NCBI GenBank assembly: GCA_937138495.1
Contig: CAKZPE010000006.1
Coordinates: forward strand, 104,624-168,623
DNA from: an uncultured Oceanospirillaceae bacterium
GTDB taxonomy: Bacteria > Pseudomonadota > Gammaproteobacteria > Pseudomonadales > Balneatricaceae
Length of the DNA: 64,000 nt
Direction of reading: 5' to 3'
This document shows, one piece after another, positions 17,537-28,100 of this stretch; position 1 is the stretch's first letter; every line of letters starts with the position of its first letter. The translations under genes were made by a program, and so were the position numbers. The notes beneath the pieces were generated by a model, which saw only the letters and a program-made list of their open reading frames with translations, was not told where the DNA came from and did not search any database.

Positions 17537-18334
17537 TTAAGGGCCAGTGTCCGTTAGGCACTGGCCGTTCAGTGGCAAAGCGGGTGCGCGGGGATGTACT
17601 TCGATGGCCGTAAAGGTGGTGTCGTCGTGGCTGAAGTTTGACTGGCAGGTGTGCCGGCGTAACGCTTCGAGGACTGCCTGTTTGAGAACCTGCGGGCTGG
17701 CATCTGAATGCCGGTCGAGCAAATTCATCAGGCGCTCGATGCCAAAGCACTCGCCGTCCGGAGAGGGCGCTTCAATCAGGCCGTCGGTATACAGGAATAC
17801 CTTGTCGCCGGTATCAAAGGGAATATCGCACTGGCTGTATTCCGCATCTTCATCAATGGCCAGCGGGCAGTCGGCGATGCGTTCAACCAGTGGCAGTTGC
17901 AGCTCATGCCAGTTCAGGTCACTTGCCCGTTTGATCAGTACCGGATGGTGTCCGGCGTAACTGAAATACAGCCGGTCGGTGTTGAGGTAGTAGGCGATTA
18001 TGGCGGCGGTTGTCATGGCTTCATAGCCGATTCCATTGGCTTGCCGGTTGAGTTGTCTGAGGATATGGCTGCCGTCGACCATGTTCATGTTGTCATGCAG
18101 CGCCTGATACAGCCAGGCACTGGTGTCACGGGCGGCCTTACCATGCCCCATCACGTCTGCGACGACGATGCGGGTCAGTTTATCGGTGGAACAGACGCTG
18201 AAGTAATAGATATCCCCGCCACTGTCGCCGTCGGCGGCGCAGCTGTAAACACTGGCTTCTACGCCACAGGTACGGATATCTTCGTCGATATTACGGATGC
18301 CACCCCAGACTTCCTTACATTTGATGTCATGCAT
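17537..18334 (-). CDS. SpoIIE/PP2C-type serine phosphatase
   Basis: A 265-residue stand-alone phosphatase domain. Metal-binding residues are visible in SGGDIYYFSV (first Asp), VVADVMGHGKAARDTS (DxxGHG), YTDGLIEAPSPDGECFG, and the final SHDDTTFTAIEV. The fold is that of SpoIIE/RsbU phosphatases, which dephosphorylate anti-sigma-factor antagonists (STAS proteins). Unlike many proteobacterial relatives it has no receiver or HAMP domain, and no STAS or RsbW-like partner lies nearby, so its target is elsewhere. The N-terminal 25 residues (CKEVWGGIRNIDEDI) match the family start. It is apparently monocistronic. Confidence 0.85.
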   Translation of the reverse strand: MHDIKCKEVWGGIRNIDEDIRTCGVEASVYSCAADGDSGGDIYYFSVCSTDKLTRIVVADVMGHGKAARDTSAWLYQALHDNMNMVDGSHILRQLNRQANGIGYEAMTTAAIIAYYLNTDRLYFSYAGHHPVLIKRASDLNWHELQLPLVERIADCPLAIDEDAEYSQCDIPFDTGDKVFLYTDGLIEAPSPDGECFGIERLMNLLDRHSDASPQVLKQAVLEALRRHTCQSNFSHDDTTFTAIEVHPRAPALPLNGQCLTDTGP

Positions 18335-18388
18335 GCTGTGTTCTCAGCTGATCAGTGGTACATACTGCAATCAATATCCTTCATGATT

Positions 18389-18412
18389 CTCACCGGGTAT
18401 ACAACCGGTGAG
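18389..18412. promoter_or_regulatory. Perfect inverted repeat upstream of the phosphatase gene
   Basis: CTCACCGG and CCGGTGAG (8 bp each, 8-base spacer) lie 55 bases before the phosphatase start. No T-run follows on either strand, so an operator is more likely than a terminator; no binding protein is known. Confidence 0.35.
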
Positions 18413-18594
18413 GGTCTCATTATGAACAGAGCAGCACCGAAAACGCTCTACCTTGCAGTGTAGACGGCCATTGCGCGTTGATGCAGATCAGCCCGGTGGG
18501 GATTACCGCATTTTAGTGACTCAGGTTTCATCACTTTTGTGAGCCCTTGTTGTATCCGCTTCGCCTGCCCTGATAGTTTGAAGGTAACTGTCTG

Positions 18595-21492
18595 CTATAT
18601 CTGTGGACCTGCATCCGGGCTGGCAGGTTGTGCTGTCGGAGCGTCCTTTTCGGATGTTTCTTTCGACGGCTGTTTCGGCGGTGCCGGTGAGAAATAGCCG
18701 ACAACCAGTAACAGCAGGCCCACCACGATGAAGGATACGATGCGTTCTACCGTGCCCCGGTCAGAAAGGTCAAAAATAAACAGCTTGGCAACCACCACGC
18801 CCATCAGTGCGGCACCGATAATCCAGATCTGGCGCTTCATAAGTCGTGAGGCGATGACCATCAGGCTCAGGCCGATAACGGTCCAGCTGATTGAAAAGGC
18901 CATCTGAGCCCGGGCGGATGAAAGCAGTGCATCAGGACGGTAGGGTACGCCGCTGTATGCATACAACGCTTTACAGAGCACCACGTTAAACCAGATGAAG
19001 CAGAATCCTCCCAGCAGGTAACTGGCTGCGGAAGGCTCTATGTTCAGAGCTGTTGTATGCCGGCCGTTGCAGTACCAGTGCAGGCATGCCAGTACTGCCG
19101 TTAACTGGGCCAGGTCGATCGGGTTCAGCAGGGGCAGATACGGCAGCGGATCTGGCAGGTTTACCTGGAAGAAGTTACCCAGAACGGACCACCAGATCAG
19201 TGTCAGCATCAGGCCGCCGGCAGCAACGGTGTTGTAAGCCTGTGGCCATTGGATGAAGGGCCAGCGGGGGCGGAAGTTAATCAACACCAGTGCCAGGCTG
19301 AGAATGACAGGTGTCAGGCTTAGCTTCCAGCTACTGCTCATGTCCCGGTCATTCAGTAGCCAGTAAACTTCAAAGGTAAGAATCAGACAGGCCAGCAGGT
19401 AACTCACACTGTGCAGCCCATTGGGCCAGCGCAGGGCATAGCCTCTGTGCTCACTAAGCCGCAGGCCGGTATAGATGACGGTAAATGCCAGCAGCCAGGC
19501 GTCGAAATTATTCAGGCTGAGGAAATGGTAGGCTGGGCTGTTCCACAGGTAGGATATCAGTGTGATGCCCGCGCAGAATAACAGGGGTATAACCAGTAAC
19601 CAGAGGGCAAAGCTGAACAGTTGCCAGCGTAGCCAGAGGCTCATCCCTAACCAGAGCAATGCTGACAGGCTGAAAAACAGCACCGCAATGCGGATTTCAT
19701 CAAAACTGCCGAAGGTTTCGGTTTCAATCATCCCGCCGCTGTACCACCAGAGTAAGCCCCACACCAGATAGCCCACTGCCGCCGGTTGTCGGATTTTGTT
19801 GGAAATACCCGACGCTTTGAGCGATGTTTGGCTGAGCAGCCAGGCGGAGAGAATGCCCGGCAGGGCGACCATGATAATGCTCAGGAAGTGGCCGTTCAGG
19901 AACGGCGTATCGGCATAGTTATAGTGGTAGTCGTCCAGCAGCAGTGCGCCACCGGCCAGTTGGATAATGCAGCCAAACAGTACCGGTGCACGGCGGTGCT
20001 GACGCAGGCCAATCCAGATCAGTCCACAGCCTTCAACCGCCCAAATTGCGGCACTCCAGCGGCCGTTCAGTTCGAATGCAACGGCCAGGGTGGCGAAGAT
20101 CACGCCGATTGCAAGAAAGGCTTCTGCCAGCAGGCGCATGTGCGGCCGTTGCCACAAGAGTTTTGCCAGTGCCAGGTAGATGGCTGTCAGTGCCAGGGCG
20201 CTGAGGCTGAGGCCATGGTTAAAGTCACTGACAATGCTGACCTGCAGGCTGAATGCGGCAACTGGCAGGCCGAATACCAGGCTACCATCAATCAGGCCTT
20301 TGAGTTTAGGCGGTTGTTTTGTCGCGAATAACACCGCAATGGTCAGATAAATCAGGAAGAAAATGATCAGAAAGGGTTCGACACTGGAGAACATCTCCGG
20401 GCGATAACGGTCCACGCCCCACAGCAAACTGATCGCAAAGGTAAAGTAAAAACCGGTGACGTTGAGTAAGCGCCAGGATTTTAGCCAGGCAACGGCAAAT
20501 ATCGCCAGATTCAGGACGCTGTAGTAACTGAACAGCGCGACATAGTTTCCGCTGCCGGTTGACGCCAGTATGGGGGCTGCAAAGCCGCCGGTGATGGCGG
20601 TCACCGCCAGGGATTTAGAGTTCTGAATCACCGCCAGTGACATGCCCAGAATGCTGAGCAGAATCAACAGGGGGAAGGCCAGCCCGGCACCGATGATGGC
20701 GTACATTTTGAAACTGGCAAAACTCAGTAAATACAGAATAGCGATGGCGCCGCCCTGCATGACCAGGCCGTAATCCGGACGCTTCAGGCGTAACCGCCAG
20801 CCAATGGCTAACATGATCAGCGCACCGGCCGCGGCGGCAGTCAGGCGGACCTCGATGGGCAGAAGGGCATTGTCGATGGAGTACTTAACCAGAAAAGAGA
20901 TGCCGAAAAACAGCACGATAATGCCGATCCGGATACTCAGGTTGCCCTGCGTGAAATAGTTGATGACGCCCTGTTGCAGCTGCGTAAATATATTCCCCTG
21001 TTGCGGCGTTTTTGTGGCGGTATTTGTCGCAGCAACAGTGGTGCCTTCAACCGGTGGCCGGGGTTGTCCGGTCCAGGGATCTGCGGGTGTTTCTGTTGTT
21101 TCTGTCTCTGAGAGAGGCGCTGCAGTGGGCTGTACAGGTGTGGGTTCTGTCACGATAACCGGAGTGGTATCCGGTATTTTGGGTGTGACAGTAATGTTAT
21201 GCGCAGGTGCGGGGGCCGACTCATCCAGAACAACCGGTGCCGGGGGCGGTTCAGCGTGAGTGGCAGGCTCGTCGGTTTCTGCCTGATCAGCGGTGTGCTG
21301 AGCAGATTGCGGATGGGGTTTCTGTTGCTCGGCTTCCAGCCGTACGACGTGCTGTTCCAGTGTTTTGATACGCCTGCTTTGCTGCAACAGGCTGGCAAAC
21401 AGATAGCCGATGAGTGCGCCGATGACCGCACCGGGAATTTCCAGCATTAACAGCCCCAGTACAGCGCCGCTGATCAGCAGTATCCATAGCAT
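18595..21492 (-). CDS. DUF2339 polytopic membrane protein
   Basis: A 965-residue inner-membrane protein of the DUF2339 family, whose function is unknown. It starts with a short hydrophobic pair of helices (LWILLISGAVLGLLMLEIPGAVIGALIGYLFA). A heptad-like coiled coil follows (RRIKTLEQHVVRLEAEQQ), then a 100-residue Pro/Thr/Ala-rich linker. From about residue 185 there are more than twenty transmembrane helices to a short charged tail. The family pattern FTQGNLSIRIGIIVLFFGISFLVKY marks the start of the membrane array. AGGA lies 9 bases before the ATG. The neighbouring genes give no functional clue. Size and architecture are normal for the family. Confidence 0.85.
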   Translation of the reverse strand: MLWILLISGAVLGLLMLEIPGAVIGALIGYLFASLLQQSRRIKTLEQHVVRLEAEQQKPHPQSAQHTADQAETDEPATHAEPPPAPVVLDESAPAPAHNITVTPKIPDTTPVIVTEPTPVQPTAAPLSETETTETPADPWTGQPRPPVEGTTVAATNTATKTPQQGNIFTQLQQGVINYFTQGNLSIRIGIIVLFFGISFLVKYSIDNALLPIEVRLTAAAAGALIMLAIGWRLRLKRPDYGLVMQGGAIAILYLLSFASFKMYAIIGAGLAFPLLILLSILGMSLAVIQNSKSLAVTAITGGFAAPILASTGSGNYVALFSYYSVLNLAIFAVAWLKSWRLLNVTGFYFTFAISLLWGVDRYRPEMFSSVEPFLIIFFLIYLTIAVLFATKQPPKLKGLIDGSLVFGLPVAAFSLQVSIVSDFNHGLSLSALALTAIYLALAKLLWQRPHMRLLAEAFLAIGVIFATLAVAFELNGRWSAAIWAVEGCGLIWIGLRQHRRAPVLFGCIIQLAGGALLLDDYHYNYADTPFLNGHFLSIIMVALPGILSAWLLSQTSLKASGISNKIRQPAAVGYLVWGLLWWYSGGMIETETFGSFDEIRIAVLFFSLSALLWLGMSLWLRWQLFSFALWLLVIPLLFCAGITLISYLWNSPAYHFLSLNNFDAWLLAFTVIYTGLRLSEHRGYALRWPNGLHSVSYLLACLILTFEVYWLLNDRDMSSSWKLSLTPVILSLALVLINFRPRWPFIQWPQAYNTVAAGGLMLTLIWWSVLGNFFQVNLPDPLPYLPLLNPIDLAQLTAVLACLHWYCNGRHTTALNIEPSAASYLLGGFCFIWFNVVLCKALYAYSGVPYRPDALLSSARAQMAFSISWTVIGLSLMVIASRLMKRQIWIIGAALMGVVVAKLFIFDLSDRGTVERIVSFIVVGLLLLVVGYFSPAPPKQPSKETSEKDAPTAQPASPDAGPQI

Positions 21493-22217
21493 CGTTATTC
21501 ATCCTGTGTAACGGTTTTATCCGGCATTCGCGAATCAATATACCATTTCTGTTGCGGGCAGGGGTATTGTCGGTGGGCAAGTCCTTGTTATGTCGATTGA
21601 ATCTACTCATGTTATCCGGGGAAATATTCATACATTAAGGATGGTTTTTTGCGTATTTTCCTGATGGCAGCGGCTATAATTGTACCGCGCTGTGTGTAGG
21701 GGCACAGCGTATACCTGAATGGTCAGGTTCAGAGCGTTTACGGTGACTGCTTAATTACCGTAAAGCGGTTCTTTTAGGATCTTTGTGTGGTGAAAACTGG
21801 CAATTTTGCTCCGATTAATTGTCGTATTTTATCCATACCGGAGATTCAGCCACTAAGGCCATTTGCTTCGGAACTGTCCCTGAATATGTCTTTGCCGTGT
21901 TATGTCCGGTGCTGCCGGCCCTTCGTTTCGCCCCGTTTTAGTGGGGGTTACGGCGGGTGTCGTAAATTCGCACCCGGGCGACGTGTACAAGCATATGTTG
22001 AGGCGTGAGGGCGTTAATATTGGCAGCATTGGGAGTTGTCTTCGATGTCCTACCACTGATGCTACGCAGATTATGCTGTGTTTATCTCCCGAAAGTCGCC
22101 GAATTGCTCAGCCATGAGCAGGGGACAATAAGAATAAATTAAAATTTGAGACGTATTCATTTCGCTGAAGCGGAAGGTGCTCTCACTGTTACTCGGCTGT
22201 AAGGCTAGGAGACTTCA
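21493..22217. other. 725-base gap / long leader before glyA-soxBDAG
   Basis: No credible gene is seen. It holds a TATAAT (21675-21680), a perfect hairpin TTTACGGT/ACCGTAAA (21737-21764) and a second hairpin CGGGTG/CACCCG (21954-21976). The last 80 bases lead into the GGAG site of glyA. I could not match the leader to the glycine riboswitch consensus. In pseudomonads this operon is activated by an AraC-type regulator (SouR), so upstream activator sites are expected here, but none can be named. Confidence 0.4.
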
Positions 22218-23483
22218 ATGTTTACAAAAGATGACCAGATCCAGGGTTATGATGATGTTGTTTGGGCGGCGATTGAGAAAGAAACTCAGCGTCAGGAAAA
22301 CCACATCGAACTGATTGCTTCAGAAAACTACACCAGCCCTCGCGTAATGCAGGCTCAGGGTTCTTCTCTGACAAACAAATACGCTGAAGGTTACCCTGAG
22401 AAGCGTTATTACGGCGGTTGTGAGTACGTTGACGTTGTTGAACAGGCAGCGATCGAACGTGCTAAAGAGCTGTTTGGTGCTGACTACGCGAACGTTCAGC
22501 CACACTCCGGTTCTCAGGCGAACGCGGCTGTTTACATGGCGCTGTGTGAGCCGGGCGACACTGTACTGGGTATGAGCCTGGCACACGGTGGTCACCTGAC
22601 CCACGGTTCTCACGTAAACTTCTCCGGTAAGATCTACAAAGCGGTTCAGTACGGCCTGAACGAGCAGACTGGCGAAATCGATTACGATGAAGTTGAAGCG
22701 CTGGCAATGGAACACAAGCCTAAGATGATCGTGGCGGGTTTCTCTGCTTACTCCGGTGTTGTTGACTGGGCGCGTTTCCGCGAAATCGCTGATAAGTCTG
22801 GCGCTTACCTGTTTGTTGATATGGCACACGTTGCCGGTCTGGTTGCTGCTGGCGAATACCCTAACCCGGTTCCTTACGCTGACGTTGCTACTACCACGAC
22901 TCACAAAACTCTGCGTGGCCCACGTGGCGGTCTGATCGTTGCCAAGTCTAACCCTGACCTTGAGAAGAAGCTGAACGGTGCTGTCTTCCCGGGTGGCCAG
23001 GGTGGTCCTCTGATGCACATCATCGCGGCGAAAGCAGTTGCTTTCAAAGAAGCACTGGAACCAGGCTTCAAAGACTACCAGCAGCAAGTTAAGAAGAATG
23101 CGTCTGCCATGGCTGAAGTATTCATCGAGCGTGGCTATGAAGTTGTTTCCGGCGGTACGCAGAACCACCTGTTCCTGCTGAGCCTGATCAAACAGGGTCT
23201 GACCGGTAAAGATGCAGATGCTGCTCTGGGCCGTGCTCACATCACTGTGAACAAGAACGCTGTTCCTAACGACCCACAGTCTCCTTTCGTGACTTCTGGT
23301 CTGCGTATCGGTTCTCCGGTAGTGACTACCCGTGGTTTCGGTGAAGCTGAATGTCGTGAACTGACTGGCTGGATCGCTGATCTGCTGGACGTTCTGAACC
23401 AGCCTGAAGCACTGGAAAAAGAAATTGTTGAAGTTCAGGGTAAAGTAGAAGCTCTGTGCGCTAAATTCCCAGCGTACAAGTAA
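22218..23483 (+). CDS. glyA: Serine hydroxymethyltransferase, sarcosine-operon copy
   Basis: A PLP enzyme of 421 residues that interconverts glycine plus 5,10-methylene-THF with serine. Family markers are complete: [29 protein letters not shown], and the PLP-lysine motif [14 protein letters not shown]. As first gene before soxBDAG it would condense the glycine and one-carbon unit made by sarcosine oxidase into serine. Codon use is markedly optimised (GGT, CGT, GTT, CTG, AAC), more than in the second copy at 51258, suggesting high expression when induced. AGGAG lies upstream of the ATG. A hairpin plus T-run follows the stop, so glyA is probably made in excess of the sox genes. Confidence 0.95.
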   Translation: MFTKDDQIQGYDDVVWAAIEKETQRQENHIELIASENYTSPRVMQAQGSSLTNKYAEGYPEKRYYGGCEYVDVVEQAAIERAKELFGADYANVQPHSGSQANAAVYMALCEPGDTVLGMSLAHGGHLTHGSHVNFSGKIYKAVQYGLNEQTGEIDYDEVEALAMEHKPKMIVAGFSAYSGVVDWARFREIADKSGAYLFVDMAHVAGLVAAGEYPNPVPYADVATTTTHKTLRGPRGGLIVAKSNPDLEKKLNGAVFPGGQGGPLMHIIAAKAVAFKEALEPGFKDYQQQVKKNASAMAEVFIERGYEVVSGGTQNHLFLLSLIKQGLTGKDADAALGRAHITVNKNAVPNDPQSPFVTSGLRIGSPVVTTRGFGEAECRELTGWIADLLDVLNQPEALEKEIVEVQGKVEALCAKFPAYK

Positions 23484-23502
23484 GCACTCCTTACTCTTCA
23501 TG

Positions 23503-23530
23503 CCGGCTCCTTTTCTGGAGCCGGTTTTGT
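23503..23530 (+). terminator. Terminator between glyA and soxB
   Basis: CCGGCTCC and GGAGCCGG (perfect 8-bp stem, 6-base loop) followed by TTTTGT. Because the next gene is in the same pathway, partial read-through is likely. Confidence 0.8.
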
Positions 23531-23591
23531 AATCTAAGAGGCCTGGCGCAGATCCCTGCGGCCGACCAGGCAAAAAATCGGAGCTGATGAT

Positions 23592-24845
23592 ATGCAGCAT
23601 TATTCAGGTTTCGGGCTGTTTAAGCACAGCTTGAGTCACCACGAGAATTGGCAGCGCGCCTGGCGCAACCCTACGCCAAAGAAGAAGTATGACGTCATCA
23701 TTATCGGTGGTGGTGGTCATGGTCTGGCGACGGCTTATTACCTGGCGAAGAACCACAATGTGACCAACGTAGCGGTTATCGAGAAGGGGTATCTGGGCGG
23801 TGGTAACACGGCACGTAACACCACTATCGTACGTTCTAACTACTTGTGGGACGAAGCCGCTCACCTGTATGAGCACGCCATGAAGTTGTGGGAAGGTCTG
23901 TCACAGGATCTGAACTACAACGTTATGTTCTCTCAGCGTGGTGTACTGAACCTGGGCCATACCCTGCAGGATATGCGTGATATTGAACGCCGGGTAAATG
24001 CTAACCGTCTGAACGGTATTGATGGCGAAGTGGTTGATCCACAGACGATTAAAGAAATCGTGCCACACATGGACTGCTCCGATAATGCCCGTTACCCGAT
24101 CATGGGTGCATCCTGGCAGCCACGCGGCGGTGTTGCCCGTCACGATGCTGTTGCCTGGGGCTTTGCCCGTGGTGCGGATTCCTTCGGTGTTGATCTGATT
24201 CAGCAGACCGAAGTGCAGGACCTGATTATTGAAGATGGCACCATCGTTGGCGTGAAGACCAACCGCTACGGTGACATCATGGCAGACCGTGTAGGCTCTG
24301 TTGTAGCCGGTAACTCCGGTGTGGTTGCCAAGATGGCTGGCTTCGAGCTGCCTTTGGAATCTCACCCGTTGCAGGCAATGGTTTCCGAACCGATCAAGCC
24401 GATCCTGGATACCGTTGTAATGTCTAACCACGTACACGGTTACCTGAGCCAGTCTGATAAGGGCGATCTGGTAATCGGTGCCGGTATCGACGGCTATGTT
24501 GGTTACGGCCAGCGCGGTTCTTTCCCAACTGTTGAGCACACCATGCAGGCGATTGTTGAGATGTTCCCAATCTTCAGCCGGGTCCGTCTGAACCGTCAGT
24601 GGGGCGGTATCGTAGATACCTGTCCGGATGCCTGTCCGCTGATTACACCGACACCGGTTAAGAACCTGTTCTTCAACTGCGGTTGGGGTACCGGTGGCTT
24701 TAAAGCGACGCCGGGTGCAGGCCATGTCTTTGCTGACATGCTGGCCACGGGTGAAGCAAACGAAATGTCTAAGCCGTTTGATATGCGTCGTTTCCATAAC
24801 GGTGCACTGATCGATGAGCACGGCGCTGCCGGCGTAGCACACTAA
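23592..24845 (+). CDS. soxB: Sarcosine oxidase beta subunit
   Basis: The 417-residue beta subunit of heterotetrameric sarcosine oxidase, which carries the substrate site, FAD and covalent FMN. The dinucleotide motif VIIIGGGGHGLATAYYL starts near residue 35, and the conserved segment PRGGVARHDAVAWGFARGAD contains the His used for FMN attachment in this enzyme class. The C-terminal FNCGWGTGGFKATPGAG closes the FAD site. The N-terminal YSGFGLFKHSLSHHENWQRAWRNP is the usual lead-in for this subunit. Sarcosine is oxidised to glycine and formaldehyde, or to methylene-THF with the alpha subunit. It is followed 15 bases later by soxD with a GGAG site. Confidence 0.95.
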   Translation: MQHYSGFGLFKHSLSHHENWQRAWRNPTPKKKYDVIIIGGGGHGLATAYYLAKNHNVTNVAVIEKGYLGGGNTARNTTIVRSNYLWDEAAHLYEHAMKLWEGLSQDLNYNVMFSQRGVLNLGHTLQDMRDIERRVNANRLNGIDGEVVDPQTIKEIVPHMDCSDNARYPIMGASWQPRGGVARHDAVAWGFARGADSFGVDLIQQTEVQDLIIEDGTIVGVKTNRYGDIMADRVGSVVAGNSGVVAKMAGFELPLESHPLQAMVSEPIKPILDTVVMSNHVHGYLSQSDKGDLVIGAGIDGYVGYGQRGSFPTVEHTMQAIVEMFPIFSRVRLNRQWGGIVDTCPDACPLITPTPVKNLFFNCGWGTGGFKATPGAGHVFADMLATGEANEMSKPFDMRRFHNGALIDEHGAAGVAH

Positions 24846-24860
24846 GGGGAGAGAGCTGAC

Positions 24861-25148
24861 ATGTTTTATATCTACTGCCCGCATTGTGGCGAGCACCGTG
24901 AAGAAGAAGAGTTTCACCCGAAAGGTCAGGCACACATTGTGCGTCCGTTAGATCCGGATAACTGCACCGATAAAGAATGGGGTGAGTACCTGTATTTCCG
25001 TAAGAACCCACGTGGTCTGCACCACGAGCTGTGGGTACACGCTGCCGGTTGTCGTAAGTTTTTCAACATGACCCGCGACACCGTGACTTACGAAATCAAA
25101 GAAATTTATAAGATCGGCGAACAGCCGTCTGTTGTTGCTGACAGCTAA
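24861..25148 (+). CDS. soxD: Sarcosine oxidase delta subunit
   Basis: The small zinc-binding delta subunit, 95 residues. Cys6 and Cys9 (YCPHCGEHREE) with His60 and Cys64 (VHAAGC) make the zinc site known for this subunit. The central FRKNPRGLHHELWVH stretch is strongly conserved. It packs against alpha and beta in the heterotetramer and has no separate catalytic role. Strong GGGGAGAG upstream of the ATG; soxA starts 13 bases after its stop. Length is normal. Confidence 0.95.
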   Translation: MFYIYCPHCGEHREEEEFHPKGQAHIVRPLDPDNCTDKEWGEYLYFRKNPRGLHHELWVHAAGCRKFFNMTRDTVTYEIKEIYKIGEQPSVVADS

Positions 25149-25161
25149 CAGGAGCGGATTC

Positions 25162-28100
25162 ATGACACAGAAAAACCGCCTCCAGTCCGGAGGCCGCATC
25201 GACCGTTCCAAGTCCTTAACCTTTTCCTACAATGGTCAGGAATTCAAAGGTTTCCAGGGCGATACACTGGCATCTGCGATGCTGGCGAACGGCATCGACG
25301 TAATTGGTCGTAGTTTTAAATACAGCCGCCCGCGCGGTATCGTAGCCGCCGGTGCTGAAGAGCCGAATGCGGTAATGCAGCTGGGCGCCACTGAAGCGAC
25401 TCAGGTACCTAACGTACGGGCAACTCAGCAAGAGCTGTTCCACGGTCTGGTGAGCAAGGCGACTAACGGCTGGCCAAACGTAGACACCGACATCATGAGC
25501 CTGCTGGGCAAAGTCGGTGGCAAGATGATGCCTCCTGGCTTCTACTACAAGACCTTCATGTACCCGCAGTCTATGTGGGATACCTATGAAAGCATGATCC
25601 GTAAGGCTGCCGGTTTAGGCCGTTCGCCGCTGGAAACAGATCCGGATACATACGACAAAGTTAACCAGCACTGCGATATCCTGGTTGTCGGCGCTGGCCC
25701 TGCGGGTCTGGCAGCTGCGCAAACCGCTGCACGCAGTGGCGCCCGTGTCATCATCGCTGATGAGCAGAGCGAATTCGGTGGCAGCCTGCTGAGCAGCAAA
25801 GAAATGCTGAACGGCAAGCCAGCAGCTGACTGGGTTGCAGAAGTCACTGCTGAACTGGAAGCGGCTGATAACGTAATGGTTCTGCCACGTTCTACTGTGA
25901 ACGGCTACCACGATCAGAACTTCCTGACGATCCACGAACGCCGCACCGATCACATTGCTGATCTGGCGCCAGCCGGTCAGGTGCGTCAGCGTCTGCACCG
26001 TGTCCGTGCCAAGTGGGTTGTTCTGGCGACTGGCGCACACGAACGTCCGCTGGTATTCGCGAACAACGATGTACCGGGTTGCATGGTTGCAAACGCAGTT
26101 TCTACCTACATCAACCGTTACGGTGTAGTACCGGGTAACGAACTGGTACTGATGACCACCAACGATAACGCCTATCAGGCGGCGATCGACTGGGCTGAAG
26201 CAGGCCGTAAAGTGGTTGCGATTGTTGATACCCGTCAGTCGCCTGCCGGTGACCGTATTGATGCTGCCCGTAAGTTGGGCATCAACATCATTACCGGTTC
26301 TGCAGTGATTGAAGTTCAGGGCAGCAAGCGTGTGTCCGGCGTCAGCGTTGCACCTATCAGCAGCGACGGCAGCACTATTTCCGGTTCTGTGCAGCGTCTG
26401 AGTGCAGACACTGTTGCAAGCTCCGGTGGCTGGAGCCCGGTTATTCACCTGTCCTGCCACACGGGCAGCCGTCCGGTCTGGAACGAAGACGTTGTTGGCT
26501 TCCTGCCTGGCCCGACTGTACAGAAGCAACTGATTGCCGGTGCAATTAATGGTAGCTACAGCACAGCGAAAGCGCTGGGTGAAGGTGTTGAAGCCGCGAA
26601 CAGCGCGATTGCTTCCCTGAATCTGGATGCGGTAGCTGTAGAAGTACCTGCGACTGAAGACGTGGCTGAAGGCCCTGTTCAGACGCTGTTCCACATCCCG
26701 CACACCAAGCCGACAGCCGCTGCGCCTAAGCAGTTCGTTGATTACCAGAACGACGTAACAGCGTCCGGTATCGAGCTGGCGTGCCGTGAAGGTTACGAGT
26801 CTATCGAGCACGTGAAGCGTTACACCGCGATGGGCTTCGGTACTGACCAGGGTAAGCTGGGTAATATCAACGGTATGGCGATTGCCGCGAAGACTCTGAA
26901 CAAGAGCATTCCGGAAACCGGTACGACCATTTTCCGTCCTAACTACACGCCGGTTACTTTCGGTGCGATGGTTGGCCGTGACTGTGGTGAGCTGTTTGAT
27001 CCAGAGCGTTACACCGCGATGCACAAGTGGCATCTGGAAAACGGCGCTAAGTTTGAGGACGTAGGCCAGTGGAAACGTCCATGGTACTTCCCGAAAGCGG
27101 GTGAGACCATGCAGGAAGCGCTGAACCGTGAGTGTGTAGCCACCCGTGAAAGCGTCGGTATTCTGGATGCATCCACTCTGGGTAAAATTGATATTCAGGG
27201 TAAAGATGCCCGTGAATTCCTGGGCCGTGTATACACCAACCCATGGGCCAAGTTGCCGGTCGGTAAGTGCCGTTACGGTCTGATGTGTGGTGAAGACGGT
27301 ATGGTCTTCGATGACGGTGTAACGACTTGTCTGGGTGAGAACCACTTCCTGATGACGACCACTTCCGGTGGCGCGGCACGGGTATACGAGTGGCTGGAAC
27401 TGTGGCACCAGACTGAATGGCCTGAGCTGGAAGTTTACTTCAACACAGTGACCGATCACTGGGCGACCATGACAATTTCCGGTCCGAACAGCCGTAAGCT
27501 GCTGGAAGAAGTCTGCACCGATATCGACCTGTCCAACGAAGCATTTGCCTTCATGGACTGGAAAGCCGGTACTGTTGCAGGCGTACCTGCACGGGTATTC
27601 CGGATTTCCTTCACCGGTGAACTGTCTTACGAGATTAACGTTCAGGCGAACTATGGTTTGCAGGTTTGGGAAAAGCTGTTCGAACACGGTGAGAAGTACA
27701 ACCTGACACCTTACGGTACTGAAACCATGCACGTGCTGCGTGCTGAGAAAGGTTTCATCATCGCCGGTCAGGATACTGACGGTTCCGTTCACCCGCACGA
27801 CCTGGGTATGAGCTGGTGTGTGTCTGACAAGAAGCCGTTCAGCTATATCGGTAAGCGCGGTATGAAGCGTGAAGACTGTGTCCGTGAAAACCGTAAGCAA
27901 CTGGTCGGTCTGAAGACTAAAGATCCGATGGTTGTGATTCCGGAAGGTTCGCAGGGTGTATTCGATAAGAATGCGCCAATCCCGATGCCAATGGTTGGTC
28001 ACGTTACATCCAGCTATTACAGTGCCGTTCTGGGTCACAGCATTGCCATGGGCTTTGTGAAAGGTGGTCTGAACCGTATGGGCGAAACCGTTTACTATCC

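Noticed and set aside
17708-18463. 251-residue plus-strand ORF opposite the SpoIIE phosphatase
   Set aside because: The minus-strand frame has all catalytic motifs; the plus-strand one has none.
21787-22008. 73-residue ORF in the sox leader
   Set aside because: GTG start, no Shine-Dalgarno, unusual composition, overlaps hairpins.
22140-22217. Possible glycine riboswitch before glyA
   Set aside because: GAAGCGGAAGGTGCTCTCA has a superficial likeness only; the conserved aptamer core and tandem arrangement are missing.
22320-24935. Long minus-strand ORFs (426 and 344 residues) opposite glyA and soxB
   Set aside because: Shadows caused by codon bias in the true plus-strand genes.
25615-28038. 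807-residue minus-strand ORF opposite soxA
   Set aside because: An antisense shadow of a strongly codon-biased gene; no family resemblance and no ribosome site.
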